Below, piece by piece: positions 45,321 through 53,655 of a stretch of DNA of 64,000 nt (its first letter is position 1; each line of letters begins with the position of its first letter). The translations under genes were made by a program, and so were the position numbers. The stretch is taken from positions 1-64,000 of the forward strand of contig NZ_PEBQ01000010.1 in assembly GCF_002738225.1 (NCBI RefSeq). Reading direction: 5' to 3'. Origin of the DNA: Acetobacter pomorum. GTDB taxonomy: Bacteria > Pseudomonadota > Alphaproteobacteria > Acetobacterales > Acetobacteraceae. A model generated the notes under the pieces. The model was not told the origin of the DNA, ran no database searches, and worked only from the letters and a program-made list of their open reading frames with translations.

Positions 45321-46559
45321 TTACATTGAATTCATTCTATCTTCCTGTTTGTCCGCCAATATGAATGCAAGGGACAGACTTATTTGTTGTAGAGTTTCTA
45401 ATATTTCCTGACTTTGCATTACATGCCATGCGGTCATCATGGTCAGGTCTTTCACATTTTGCGCTTCATTTGCAGATGATTCAGCAAGTGTGAATTGAGG
45501 GTTCATATACCAGGATTTGCTCCGCAATTTTTGCGCTGCGGAGTAACTCACACCGTGTGGAAAGTTATTGCTAGGAAGATATCCTGCTACGCTTGCTGCA
45601 GTTCTTTCTGCCCATGTGTGCAGAGAAGTGTCGCTGTCATCGAAATCACTGCCTGTGGGATCACTTCCCGGAAGTGGGGCTTCGTCTGCCGCCAAGCGGG
45701 AAAGTACATCAATTGCTTGAGAGTTCTGGGCAATGATGGACATACGTTTTAAATACGCGGCGCGGTTGGCTGCAGAAGATCCAGAATTGTTGGGGGGAGG
45801 GGGAGGGGGAGAAGCGAGGATCGCGGTGCGGATGAGGCTATTTACCTGCTGTATCTCGTTATGATCCAGAGTGTCGGAACGAGGATGGCTCAAAAGCTGA
45901 ATATTAAGATCATGCCCCGTTTGAGGGCTAATGGATGTTCCTGTGTCTGTGGTAAGTGAGGATTGTGTTTTGTTGCCACACATCCCAGAGCTGACATCAA
46001 GAGCGCCAGCACTTTTTTCGCAGTGAGAGGTAAGAGTAGCCTGAATTACCTTTTCAGGAGATCTGTCTTTTCCTGTGGTATCAATTTCTGAATAATAATC
46101 TAGAGCGCCATTGGCAATTTCAGCCCGCCATTGTGAACGCGCTGCTCCGACCTGGGCGTCTCCAACTACCTCGGTAATAATATTGCATCCTGCGGGGCCT
46201 TGAGCTGACTGTTCTGTCGCATGAAGTTTTTCATCCTCAACACGCAACATCACTTGTCGCTTATCCTGTGCATCCATCATCTGTGACTGGGCTTGGAGGT
46301 TGGTGTCGTCGTTCAGAACCCCCTGCTGAAGTAGGTTGGTCAAGTCTGTTGTGACTTGATCGGTCTGATTGTTTATGAAGTCCGAAAGTGTTTGGGTGCT
46401 TAATTTTTGTTGAGCAATATTTTTGAGCGAATTCATTATTGCAACAGGATCATGATCAACTGTCACAGGCATCCCTGCCTTTGCAGCATTTGGAAAAACA
46501 CTCAACGTTATAGCTAGTGTTGCGCAAGGAATGAGGAATTTTCTGCCAAACATTTTCAT
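45321..46559 (-). CDS. Exported hypothetical protein, probable transfer-system component
   Basis: This 412-residue protein has a signal peptide (KFLIPCATLAITLSVFPNAAKA). The mature part is mainly helical and Gln/Asn/Ala-rich, with four cysteines (GCNIITEV, HCEKS, MCGNK). A poly-Pro stretch at about 250 precedes a helical C terminus (MTAWHVMQSQEILETLQQ). The cysteines are compatible with periplasmic disulphides made by the DsbC-like protein. The helical form and the neighbours recall periplasmic subunits of conjugation systems such as TraW or VirB5-like proteins. No family is secure. It lies 26 bp after the lysozyme-like gene, in the same operon. Confidence 0.65.
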   Translation of the reverse strand: MKMFGRKFLIPCATLAITLSVFPNAAKAGMPVTVDHDPVAIMNSLKNIAQQKLSTQTLSDFINNQTDQVTTDLTNLLQQGVLNDDTNLQAQSQMMDAQDKRQVMLRVEDEKLHATEQSAQGPAGCNIITEVVGDAQVGAARSQWRAEIANGALDYYSEIDTTGKDRSPEKVIQATLTSHCEKSAGALDVSSGMCGNKTQSSLTTDTGTSISPQTGHDLNIQLLSHPRSDTLDHNEIQQVNSLIRTAILASPPPPPPNNSGSSAANRAAYLKRMSIIAQNSQAIDVLSRLAADEAPLPGSDPTGSDFDDSDTSLHTWAERTAASVAGYLPSNNFPHGVSYSAAQKLRSKSWYMNPQFTLAESSANEAQNVKDLTMMTAWHVMQSQEILETLQQISLSLAFILADKQEDRMNSM

Positions 46560-46585
46560 ATCAAAGGCCCATCATCCAGGATGTT

Positions 46586-47824
46586 TTAGTTATAAAAGTT
46601 CCATGAATTTGCTGCTCTGGCGATGTCATCGGAACCTATGCCGCTATCCGAGCTACTACCTTCAGTATATCCAGTTGAAAGCCCGAAATTGATGCTTCCT
46701 GGATAAAGGCCGGGGACTACGCCATCCATATCAATGCTTTGATAAAGAGACTGATCTAAAGGTTGGGTCAGTTGCGAAAACCCTGACTGCATCGCGTTAC
46801 ACACTGCAGAAGATATTTGATTAAGGATGTCCGAAAGGGAGGGAATGAATGAGCTAATCATCGGTCGGGTGCTTAATAAATTTTTAAGGCAAGAAACTGA
46901 TGCGTACCCGGCGTTATACATATCACCTTCGGTACTGACGTAGCCTGGATCAGAACTGGAGAGACCGCCTCCGGCCTGTAAAACGCTCATCCCATTTACA
47001 AGCGTATAGCCCGTCCCAGGCATCTCAGCGAGTTTTGCCCATTTGTTGAGCATGTTTGCTGACGCTGATTGCATCGCAGTTTTCACTTCTGGGGCGCAGT
47101 ACATTGTCGAAACTGATGTGGCACTAGATGTGTTCCCATTGGCATCTGTAGTTGTAGATGTGGAAACTGATGTATCAACACTGTCACCTAGATTGGTATT
47201 CGACATTTCTTCGAGATTTTTTTGCCACCCTCCGTTTTGCCATGATGGATTAGCTGCAAGATCATCGGCTGGTATCTCACCGGTTTCCAAATAAGAAGCA
47301 CAGTCGGAGTGACCTAAAGATTCACTGCAATACGCAAGGGCGCCGGTCGTGAGTGTGGCGCCAGAATATTTATCAGTAGAGTTCAAATAGGAGCTATAAG
47401 AAGAGCCTAAATCACTTTGAAGGTAGGAAAGATTTTTAGCATTATAGGAATTATCTGCGGCAATTTGAGCTTGTGGATTGTTCAGGAAGTCGCTGGAACT
47501 ATCTACTCCGTATGATTGAGCTTTACTTGTCCAAGATCCATCTGAATTTTCGAATCCGGCATCCTGTAATGCGGCACTAGAAAGTTGAAATGCTCCAAGG
47601 TACTTACCGTTAGAACCAGATGCGGCGAAACCTTTTGAGCCACCTTCTAAAGGGATCAACGCAGACTGGTATGACGACATTTGGTATGTGCCGCTTGTAG
47701 CGGAAGAAGATGTCCCGTCAGCCCTAACATTGCTTGGGGTCGTATGAAGTAAGCATGTAGATGAAATTAAGATAAGAGCGATCTTTGATCGGCATCTTAT
47801 TTTAATACCCCTAATAATGGACAT
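46586..47824 (-). CDS. Exported protein with lysozyme/transglycosylase-like N-terminal domain and Cys-rich C-terminal domain
   Basis: This 412-residue protein starts after GGGGTGGGG. A signal peptide (KIALILISSTCLLHTTPSNVRA) is followed by IPLEGGSKGFAASGSNGKYLGAFQLS. There Glu60 and the G-x-YLGAFQ segment resemble the catalytic region of lytic transglycosylases, which open peptidoglycan for the transfer channel (compare IncI TrbN). Residues about 245-400 (CAPEVKTAMQ, VSCLKNLLSTRP, SAVCNAMQSGF) are clearly homologous to the whole mature protein at 48830-49474, so the gene is a fusion of that domain to an enzyme-like domain. The enzymatic assignment is moderate. Confidence 0.65.
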   Translation of the reverse strand: MSIIRGIKIRCRSKIALILISSTCLLHTTPSNVRADGTSSSATSGTYQMSSYQSALIPLEGGSKGFAASGSNGKYLGAFQLSSAALQDAGFENSDGSWTSKAQSYGVDSSSDFLNNPQAQIAADNSYNAKNLSYLQSDLGSSYSSYLNSTDKYSGATLTTGALAYCSESLGHSDCASYLETGEIPADDLAANPSWQNGGWQKNLEEMSNTNLGDSVDTSVSTSTTTDANGNTSSATSVSTMYCAPEVKTAMQSASANMLNKWAKLAEMPGTGYTLVNGMSVLQAGGGLSSSDPGYVSTEGDMYNAGYASVSCLKNLLSTRPMISSFIPSLSDILNQISSAVCNAMQSGFSQLTQPLDQSLYQSIDMDGVVPGLYPGSINFGLSTGYTEGSSSDSGIGSDDIARAANSWNFYN

Positions 47825-47938
47825 GCCCCACCCCGTGTTAACCTTGTAAGCAGAAATTATTCACAAGGTTAAATATAGCGGATGGGGATGCAAACCTTAG
47901 GACGAAATTGAGATCTCGCAGATCTAATAGAATACCTA

Positions 47939-48826
47939 TTAAGGGGCAGGCGTGATTTTTGAAGGATAGCTTGTGCCCGATAATTTGTAATATTGACCGT
48001 TATAACTTAAAGTATCGAAACCAAGTCTTCTAATTATAAGAATGTCCGACCACCCATTTTGTTTTAGACTAGATTTACTCACAGAGCCAGATCCATCCGA
48101 TAGACCAACCCATAGTGGCTTTTGACCAGATGGTGCATCTAGGATCACAGCAGATGGACAGCCAGAAAGACTGCACTCTCCTCCGGCATATGCATATACA
48201 AACCATACGGAAGCATTATTGTTAGGGAAGATGCGGGTTCCATTGAAATTAAAATTGTCGTTATGGCTATAGTGGTGAATTTTTAACCATTCAGGAGACG
48301 TGAGAATTTCCTCCATAACTCTTGCAATACGGTTTGGTGCTTTGGTTTTAGTGGCATCAAAATCCTCTCCTAGAGAAGATACTTTGGGATAAAAAGTCGG
48401 ACCTCCGGTCCATTCCCAAACTTCTCCATCAATGTCGAGATTATAGAGGCCGTTAGGACCGACTTTTTTTTGAATTCGTATTTCTTTTGCATGCTTTTCT
48501 AGCACTACTTTCCAATTGCCATTGTCAGGCATCAAGATCGTAGTCATACATGCATTGTTTCGACACGTTTGCGGTGAAGCAAAGCGTACAAGAAGGGCCG
48601 GTGTGGTTTTGCTTTGTGCTGGAGCTAATATGAGCCTGGCAGTGTCAACTTGAACATTTTTATGTTTCGCAAGGTATGTAGAGAATAATTTTTGAGCTAG
48701 TTGCTGGTCTTTGTTTTGCCCGGTCTCAGAATGCGCGGTACTGGTGAAACTTATTTGAAGTGCCAAAAATGCCGTAAGTAAGAGGGATATTTTCGTTTTC
48801 TTGATCTGCATTTCTATAGCCGCCAT
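47939..48826 (-). CDS. Exported hypothetical protein
   Basis: This 295-residue protein has a signal peptide (ISLLLTAFLALQISFTSTAHS). The mature part contains paired cysteines (CRNNAC and ECSLSGC) and many aromatic residues, with YSHNDNFNFNGTRIFP and VWFVYAYAGG in the middle. The C-terminal part (GWSDILIIRRLGFDTLSYNGQYYKLSG) resembles repeats seen in periplasmic proteins annotated only by structure. It starts 3 bp after the stop of the upstream gene, indicating translational coupling. The second ATG, 15 bases later, gives a more classical signal peptide. No function is recognised. Confidence 0.65.
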   Translation of the reverse strand: MAAIEMQIKKTKISLLLTAFLALQISFTSTAHSETGQNKDQQLAQKLFSTYLAKHKNVQVDTARLILAPAQSKTTPALLVRFASPQTCRNNACMTTILMPDNGNWKVVLEKHAKEIRIQKKVGPNGLYNLDIDGEVWEWTGGPTFYPKVSSLGEDFDATKTKAPNRIARVMEEILTSPEWLKIHHYSHNDNFNFNGTRIFPNNNASVWFVYAYAGGECSLSGCPSAVILDAPSGQKPLWVGLSDGSGSVSKSSLKQNGWSDILIIRRLGFDTLSYNGQYYKLSGTSYPSKITPAP

Positions 48827-48829
48827 TTA

Positions 48830-49474
48830 TCAGTATGAGTTTGTGCTGAAAGCGTTGTTGAAGCTTTGTATGGGGTAGCGCGCAGTATTGGAAAATAGTG
48901 AGCCATTTGTATCAGAACTTATGATCCCAGATATTGCGTCATTTTGTTCACTTGTCCCGCCTTCTGAGAATGAAAGATTCCCACTTACCCCGCTGATATT
49001 TACTCCTGGCATCAGTTGATAACCACCGCTGGCGCCACTCATCGCATTGGACATGTTTGAGGTTATTTCGCCTTCTGCATCACTTACTTTTGTTTGAAGG
49101 GCATTACACACAGAATTTCCCAATTGTTCTAATAATTGAGAAATTGACGTAAATTGGAGACCGTTAATAAATGGTACGGTGTTTAGTAATTGCTTGAGAC
49201 ACGAAATGGTTTGATAGCCTCCTTCTTCTAAAGGTGTATATAAATTTTGTGCCAAATTCCCATAAGCATCAATTGATTGGCGAGATCGTGCATTCATTAG
49301 GCTCGCTACTTCTGGAGGACAGTCTGTGGCAGTAGCCATAGCGGCGGATGATTTCCCATCCCCCCAGTAACTGGTGGACGTTGTTTCTGCGTATGCAGAT
49401 CCTTCCTCAACTACGCCAAAAAAAGTTAGACCAAGACCAGAGATAAATGAGGCCAACAGTAGATACTTACGCAT
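48830..49474 (-). CDS. Exported Cys-containing protein, paralogue of the C-terminal domain of the lysozyme-like protein
   Basis: This 214-residue protein has GAGG before the ATG and a signal peptide (YLLLASFISGLGLTFFGVVEEG). The mature part has CPPEVASLMN, a glycine-rich Y-Q-TISCLKQLLNTVPFI segment, LLEQLGNSVCNALQ, and a Gly/Ser-rich tail. The three cysteine blocks and their spacing match the C-terminal domain of the protein at 46586-47824, giving a shared, apparently undescribed domain. The domain is probably a periplasmic component of the transfer machine, with disulphides as likely covalent links. It leads the next gene in a coupled pair. Confidence 0.7.
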   Translation of the reverse strand: MRKYLLLASFISGLGLTFFGVVEEGSAYAETTSTSYWGDGKSSAAMATATDCPPEVASLMNARSRQSIDAYGNLAQNLYTPLEEGGYQTISCLKQLLNTVPFINGLQFTSISQLLEQLGNSVCNALQTKVSDAEGEITSNMSNAMSGASGGYQLMPGVNISGVSGNLSFSEGGTSEQNDAISGIISSDTNGSLFSNTARYPIQSFNNAFSTNSY

Positions 49475-49544
49475 CGTTCAAATCCTCTAGCAGCACTTTT
49501 TTAGATTTTAGAGCAATATCTAAGGTTCATTTGAGTTATCCGAC

Positions 49545-50075
49545 CTAGCCAGGAACAGGAGAAGATGGTTCGATCTCAACTTCCTGCGTAAAGTTTGCAA
49601 GACCCATTTCAATTGCCTGAGAAAGGGTGGGGTCATTCAGGGTTAGTTCTGATTGAGGGGCAATAACCTCAGAGGCAAATCTTAGAAGGTCATCATGAAA
49701 AAGCTTTGAAATTGAAGGAGGGACAACCATTTCATCTTTTGCGATGTCGCCGACTAGAACTGGAAGCATTAAATCACGACCTACTATGTTTCGTTCGTTA
49801 TCAGCTAACCATGCCATTATTCTAAATCTTCCGGGTCTTCCTAGGCCGCGGACGCCACTTTCATCACCACAAAGCATATGGATAAGATCGTTTATATTGT
49901 TTTGACCTTCAGAATGCCCTGAAATTTTTTTTGTAAGTTCAAGGCACAGTGAGGAATCCATTGGTTGACCTGAAGCGAGGAATGCTCTCAAAAGGGCCGG
50001 TTTAGAAGACATCCACTCGCCGATACTTGTTATATCAAGTTGTAAGTCGGATAAAGTTGGCTGAGGATTGGGCAT
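49545..50075 (-). CDS. Hypothetical protein
   Basis: This 176-residue soluble protein has a helical core (SIGEWMSSKPALLRAFLASG, INDLIHMLCGDESGVRGLG, FRIMAWLADNERNIVG) and an acidic, Pro-rich end. It has no signal peptide, unlike its downstream neighbours. It ends 71 bp before the secreted-protein cluster and may be the first gene of that operon. No family is recognised. Confidence 0.6.
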   Translation of the reverse strand: MPNPQPTLSDLQLDITSIGEWMSSKPALLRAFLASGQPMDSSLCLELTKKISGHSEGQNNINDLIHMLCGDESGVRGLGRPGRFRIMAWLADNERNIVGRDLMLPVLVGDIAKDEMVVPPSISKLFHDDLLRFASEVIAPQSELTLNDPTLSQAIEMGLANFTQEVEIEPSSPVPG

Positions 50076-50186
50076 CGACCGATCTTTATATGGTTCAGGT
50101 GTCTGACTGTAGTTACTAATCTTAGCAGTATAAGTTGCAAAACTAAGACAAAGTTAGATGTTTACGCATGATGAGAGGACCTGTTG

Positions 50187-50444
50187 ATGGCTCACCATTA
50201 TCCTTTGTTCGGTTTTAATATAGCCGAGGGGCCTATTCCCGAGACATCAGACGTTGAGCGTCTTTTAGCTATAGATGGCATTCCATGCCTTGCAGAGGCC
50301 TCAGTCAGGGAAGTCGGGCCAGATTATGAAAATGCAGTTGATCATAGTCCGCAGAAGCCTGAACCTGGCTCATCGCCTTCACCAGTGTCTCCTGAGCATG
50401 ACCCTGGCCCTATGCCAATTCCGTCTCTCCCTGGAAGCCTCTGA
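50187..50444 (+). CDS. Small Pro-rich protein, function unknown
   Basis: The ATG at 50187 follows GAGAGGA; an adjacent TTG is an unlikely start. The 85-residue protein has a short folded-looking N-terminal half (AHHYPLFGFNIAEGPIPETS ... IDGIPCLAEASVREVG) and a Pro/Ser-rich tail that repeats P-G-S-S-P-S-P-type units. It is transcribed divergently from the 49545-50075 gene, 112 bp apart. An IS5-type element is inserted just downstream. It may be a true small gene, but support is only moderate. Confidence 0.5.
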   Translation: MAHHYPLFGFNIAEGPIPETSDVERLLAIDGIPCLAEASVREVGPDYENAVDHSPQKPEPGSSPSPVSPEHDPGPMPIPSLPGSL

Positions 50445-50506
50445 GAGGCTGTAGGCACCTCCGTTACTCTCTTTCGATGGGATTTTATTGCTCAGGAAGG
50501 GAGGGG

Positions 50507-50533
50507 GGCTCAAGCTTTCTACAAGCTTGAGCC
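50507..50533. other. Perfect 11-bp hairpin left of the IS element
   Basis: GGCTCAAGCTT pairs with AAGCTTGAGCC across a five-base loop. It lies 63 bp after the stop of the small gene and 21 bp before the left inverted repeat. No T-run follows. Confidence 0.6.
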
Positions 50534-50553
50534 ATCAGGTCAGATATTATTTC

Positions 50554-51854
50554 CACCTGGAGGGATCGAAGAACCGTTGGTTGATGCGCCTGGCTCGTGA
50601 TTTCAGGCTTTTGGCGATTTGATTGACGGTTTTGGGGGAGCTTTTGATCTGCGTTTTGAGCAGATCGGGAACTGCTCTCCCGCTGGATGACTATGCGCTC
50701 GCGTTCAATCTTTCGAGGAAGAGGAAGCGGCGCATGTTGTAGACGATATTGGCCAACCCGATCCTCATGGTGGCCCGGGTGATACCGACAGTTCGGATGA
50801 ACAATCCCGTCTGTGATTTCTGGTCGGCAAAGACGTGCTCGACGCGCGATCGGATCACGGACTTTCCAGCATTCGATTTCTGGATATGTCGGGGCATAGG
50901 CTTGAGATGCGGCTTTTTTCTGTGAACCTTTGAGACAAAACCCTCTTTGTCCATGAAGTCCTCATTCGCTTTCGAGCGATAAGCTGTATCAGCCCAAACG
51001 CTTGAGGCCGTATTGGTTTTATCTAACAGCCCCTCTCTCAATCGCGCACCATCACTGGCGGCGGCATCCGTCGTCTTCCATTTTCGAATGAACCGAAACT
51101 TCCGGTCGATGGAGACGTGGGATTTGTAACCAAAGAACGGGATGGCGAGATCGCTCGACGGTATGGTTCCATCGTCCTGCCGCTTCGCCTTCGTGAACTT
51201 AAGTGTCCATCGTGCATGACGATCCTTGTGCGACATCTTTGCGGGCTTGTCCTGCCAGTCTTCTGGAATACGTCCTGCCCGGAGATCCGCTTTCTCAGCG
51301 TTCGTATTGCGCTGCTTTGGAGCAGCCACCAGTGTTGCATCCAGGATCTGACCAGACATCGGGAGATAACCGGCGTTCCGCAGGGTCGCGTCAAATCGGT
51401 CAAACAGCCTTTCAATGGCACCCGCCTGTGTCAAACGCTTTTGACACAGCCAGACCGTTTTGGCATCCGGCACGCGGTCCGACAGCCCCAATCCCAGAAA
51501 GCGCATGAACGACAGGCGGTCGTTGATCAGATACTCTGTCCGTTCATCAGACAAATTGTTCAACGTCTGGATGACCAGAATTTTGAACATCAGCACCGGA
51601 TCAAACGGCGGACGTCCGCCTTTACTTCCGTCCGAATAGGCTAGAGCCAGCTCCAGATCAGGGCGGAACACCTCAAAATCCACAGTCCGGGAAAAGGCCT
51701 CCAGCTGATCGCCAAGCCCGCTCAGCCGAGCAAGGCGCTCTTCAACATCAAAGAAACCAGGCTGCTTCATCTTCCACCATCCCCAATCAACGCCGAAGAA
51801 ATGGAATCACACAGAACAGCTCAGAGCCAAAGGGTTTTTCGAACCCTCCAGGTG
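50554..51854 (-). mobile_element. IS5-family insertion sequence, about 1.3 kb
   Basis: The boundaries come from terminal inverted repeats starting CACCTGGAGGG at 50554 and its complement CCTCCAGGTG ending at 51854. The repeats continue with one mismatch into TCGAA and AACC. The single transposase gene lies inside on the minus strand. No target-site duplication is apparent in the flanks, and the insertion lies between genes. The element breaks no recognisable gene. Confidence 0.85.
50691..51770 (-). CDS. IS5-family DDE transposase
   Basis: This intact 359-residue transposase begins with the IS5-type helical region (GFFDVEERLARLSGLGDQLE, GGRPPFDPVLMFKILVIQTL). The catalytic residues are in QILDATLV (Asp), VWADTAYRS (Asp) and SRVEHVFADQK (Glu), the usual DDE order. 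YLINDRLSFMRFLGL is the family's conserved Y-x-x-x-D-R-x-S-F motif. The frame is complete, so the element may be active. The 120 bp between the stop and the left inverted repeat contain no gene. Confidence 0.93.
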   Translation of the reverse strand: MKQPGFFDVEERLARLSGLGDQLEAFSRTVDFEVFRPDLELALAYSDGSKGGRPPFDPVLMFKILVIQTLNNLSDERTEYLINDRLSFMRFLGLGLSDRVPDAKTVWLCQKRLTQAGAIERLFDRFDATLRNAGYLPMSGQILDATLVAAPKQRNTNAEKADLRAGRIPEDWQDKPAKMSHKDRHARWTLKFTKAKRQDDGTIPSSDLAIPFFGYKSHVSIDRKFRFIRKWKTTDAAASDGARLREGLLDKTNTASSVWADTAYRSKANEDFMDKEGFVSKVHRKKPHLKPMPRHIQKSNAGKSVIRSRVEHVFADQKSQTGLFIRTVGITRATMRIGLANIVYNMRRFLFLERLNASA

Positions 51855-51855
51855 C

Positions 51856-51879
51856 ATCCCCGTTCAGATGAACGGGGAT
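51856..51879. other. Perfect 11-bp palindrome abutting the IS right end
   Basis: ATCCCCGTTCA pairs with TGAACGGGGAT across two bases, starting two bases outside the right inverted repeat. It could be part of the element or a pre-existing hairpin used as a target. Confidence 0.6.
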
Positions 51880-51947
51880 CGCGGGAAGTCTGATCGACTT
51901 GTATTCCTTCTGAGAGGAAAAATTCTTTTGTCGAAGAGGCGATAGAA

Positions 51948-52316
51948 TTAGGAAAACGGATCACCAGGCAATTCTATCGTTGGACGGATAGATACTTTTT
52001 GCGGCAGGTCTGGTGTGTTTTCGAGGCTGTGAATGCATGATTGCAGAATATGATTTAGGCACACCCTTATCTGTGTTGGACAGCCTGAGAGGGCCGGGCA
52101 ATCGTTGGAAGCAAGGTTTTTTGCTCGGGTTAGCCCTTCTCTGTCGCAAGTAATATCGAGATTTTCTCCATTGAGGGTTATGCTTACCCTGTCTGAAGCA
52201 TTCTCAATGGTAAGAGGCGGTAACGAGATGGATACCCCATCATCCTTATAGGGGGCGAACTGATTAATCGCATCAAGGATGGTGTTCGGTATACCGTTGC
52301 TTTTCAGATCGATCAT
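51948..52316 (-). CDS. Hypothetical protein
   Basis: This 122-residue soluble protein has AAGGGAA seven bases before the ATG. The middle contains alternating strands (SISLPPLTIEN, VSITLNGENLDITC) followed by a cysteine-rich helix (LASNDCPALSGCPTQIRVCLNHILQSC). Four to five cysteines could bind metal. It is in the same direction as the nuclease gene, 72 bp downstream of it. No family is recognised. Confidence 0.55.
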   Translation of the reverse strand: MIDLKSNGIPNTILDAINQFAPYKDDGVSISLPPLTIENASDRVSITLNGENLDITCDREGLTRAKNLASNDCPALSGCPTQIRVCLNHILQSCIHSLENTPDLPQKVSIRPTIELPGDPFS

Positions 52317-52387
52317 TTACTTAAATTCCCTTCATTTTTCTGAATATTAGCATCTTTTAGCCAGACAAAGAATGATCGGCCCGTGTT

Positions 52388-53497
52388 CTATTCATTGCTC
52401 TGAAATTCCTGTTCTTTTCGATCATTCAGTTTGGGTGAGGCATTGCTTTTTAGGTAACCCATGAATTTTTTCTTGAGGTCGTTGTAATGGGAGATCGCTT
52501 CTTTTTTAACCTCACTGCCGATGAATTCTTCCAGGGCGAAAATTGCTCCATACATTTCTTCCTTTCCGCTTTCACCCTGATTTTCTGAAGTGCCTTGAAT
52601 TGCAGATCCTTCTGCTTCCTGAGCTTTATGATGTGATCCTAACGAACCTGGCACACCTCCGTCATCTGGAGAAACGGTGCCGGGTGGAATACCTCTATTC
52701 TGGTCATGTGGTCGTGGCCAAGGTAGGGGGAGTTCTTCTTTTATTTCTGAATCAGAAAGCCCGGGGAATGGGTTTATTCTTGTAAATTCGATCAAGTATG
52801 GAATTGGTACCTGAGTCCACCTGTTTCCTGGGCCATTGGCAACTATATAGGCCGCTGCTTTATGCTTGGATGGATCGTAGATAGCCTTGAATATCATTGT
52901 AGGGACTAGAAGTCGCCCAACCTTCAGTTTCTTTGTGAAGATAGGTCCTGTTACGACATAAATCTCACCATCATCCTCAGCAAGCTGTCTTGTAACGCTT
53001 TCTATGCCTTCCCACAGATTTCTATTATTATCCGGGTTTTGTGGGATCATATTGGCCAGAGTAAATGTTTCTTGCTGTGACTGGCTATCCCATTCATCTC
53101 CTGATGGTGTGAGATGACCTCTATCATAACCTGTGTGAGAGTAGTCTGAGAGTTCGGATCTGAATGCATCTGGGATATTCGAGTCAGGATGGAAGGCATT
53201 CACCCTCTTCATATCCATCGCATCTTCGATATGGTCGGATGTTAGATGCTCGGCAGACCAAAGTCCTGTGAAGCTGATGCCTGAATAAAGGACAGCAAAA
53301 CCTTCATAGCAAAGAGGGAAAGTGTTCCGGTTCATTCCCGGATTATCAATTTCAGGCGACTGGCCGGCATAGAAATGGTCTCTGCATGCATCAAATCCTT
53401 CCGCATGGGCCGAAGGAGAAGCCCCTGCGCATAATCCAATTGCTGAAACGAAGCCGCAAAAGGCGTAAAGTTTTTTTGCCTCGGCAAAGAGATTCAT
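52388..53497 (-). CDS. Exported DNA/RNA non-specific endonuclease (NUC family)
   Basis: This 369-residue protein has a signal peptide (LYAFCGFVSAIGLCAGASPSAHA). The NUC-family active site is complete: YDRGHLTPSGD with the catalytic His at about 128, and downstream TLANMIPQNPDNNRN with the metal-binding Asn. The enzyme cuts DNA and RNA in the periplasm with Mg. The C-terminal 120 residues are polar and unrelated to the catalytic domain. Plasmids such as pKM101 carry similar exported nucleases next to transfer genes. It may remove incoming or released DNA, or protect against competing transformation. A ribosome binding site is not obvious. Confidence 0.9.
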   Translation of the reverse strand: MNLFAEAKKLYAFCGFVSAIGLCAGASPSAHAEGFDACRDHFYAGQSPEIDNPGMNRNTFPLCYEGFAVLYSGISFTGLWSAEHLTSDHIEDAMDMKRVNAFHPDSNIPDAFRSELSDYSHTGYDRGHLTPSGDEWDSQSQQETFTLANMIPQNPDNNRNLWEGIESVTRQLAEDDGEIYVVTGPIFTKKLKVGRLLVPTMIFKAIYDPSKHKAAAYIVANGPGNRWTQVPIPYLIEFTRINPFPGLSDSEIKEELPLPWPRPHDQNRGIPPGTVSPDDGGVPGSLGSHHKAQEAEGSAIQGTSENQGESGKEEMYGAIFALEEFIGSEVKKEAISHYNDLKKKFMGYLKSNASPKLNDRKEQEFQSNE

Positions 53498-53655
53498 TGA
53501 AAGACCAATTTAACCTTGCTTAGAAAGATATTCCTTTATTCTAACCTTATCTGGTCTTTCGTTAAAGTCCTTGAGCAAGCGATTTGCTTTGTTATCCTTG
53601 TCTGATGCAAAGTTAATTTAACTTGCATATCGCAATCGCCAGGTGATCGATAAAT

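Noticed and set aside
51117-51644. 175-codon plus-strand frame inside the IS5 transposase
   Set aside because: Antisense to the intact DDE transposase; typical shadow frame of IS5 elements.
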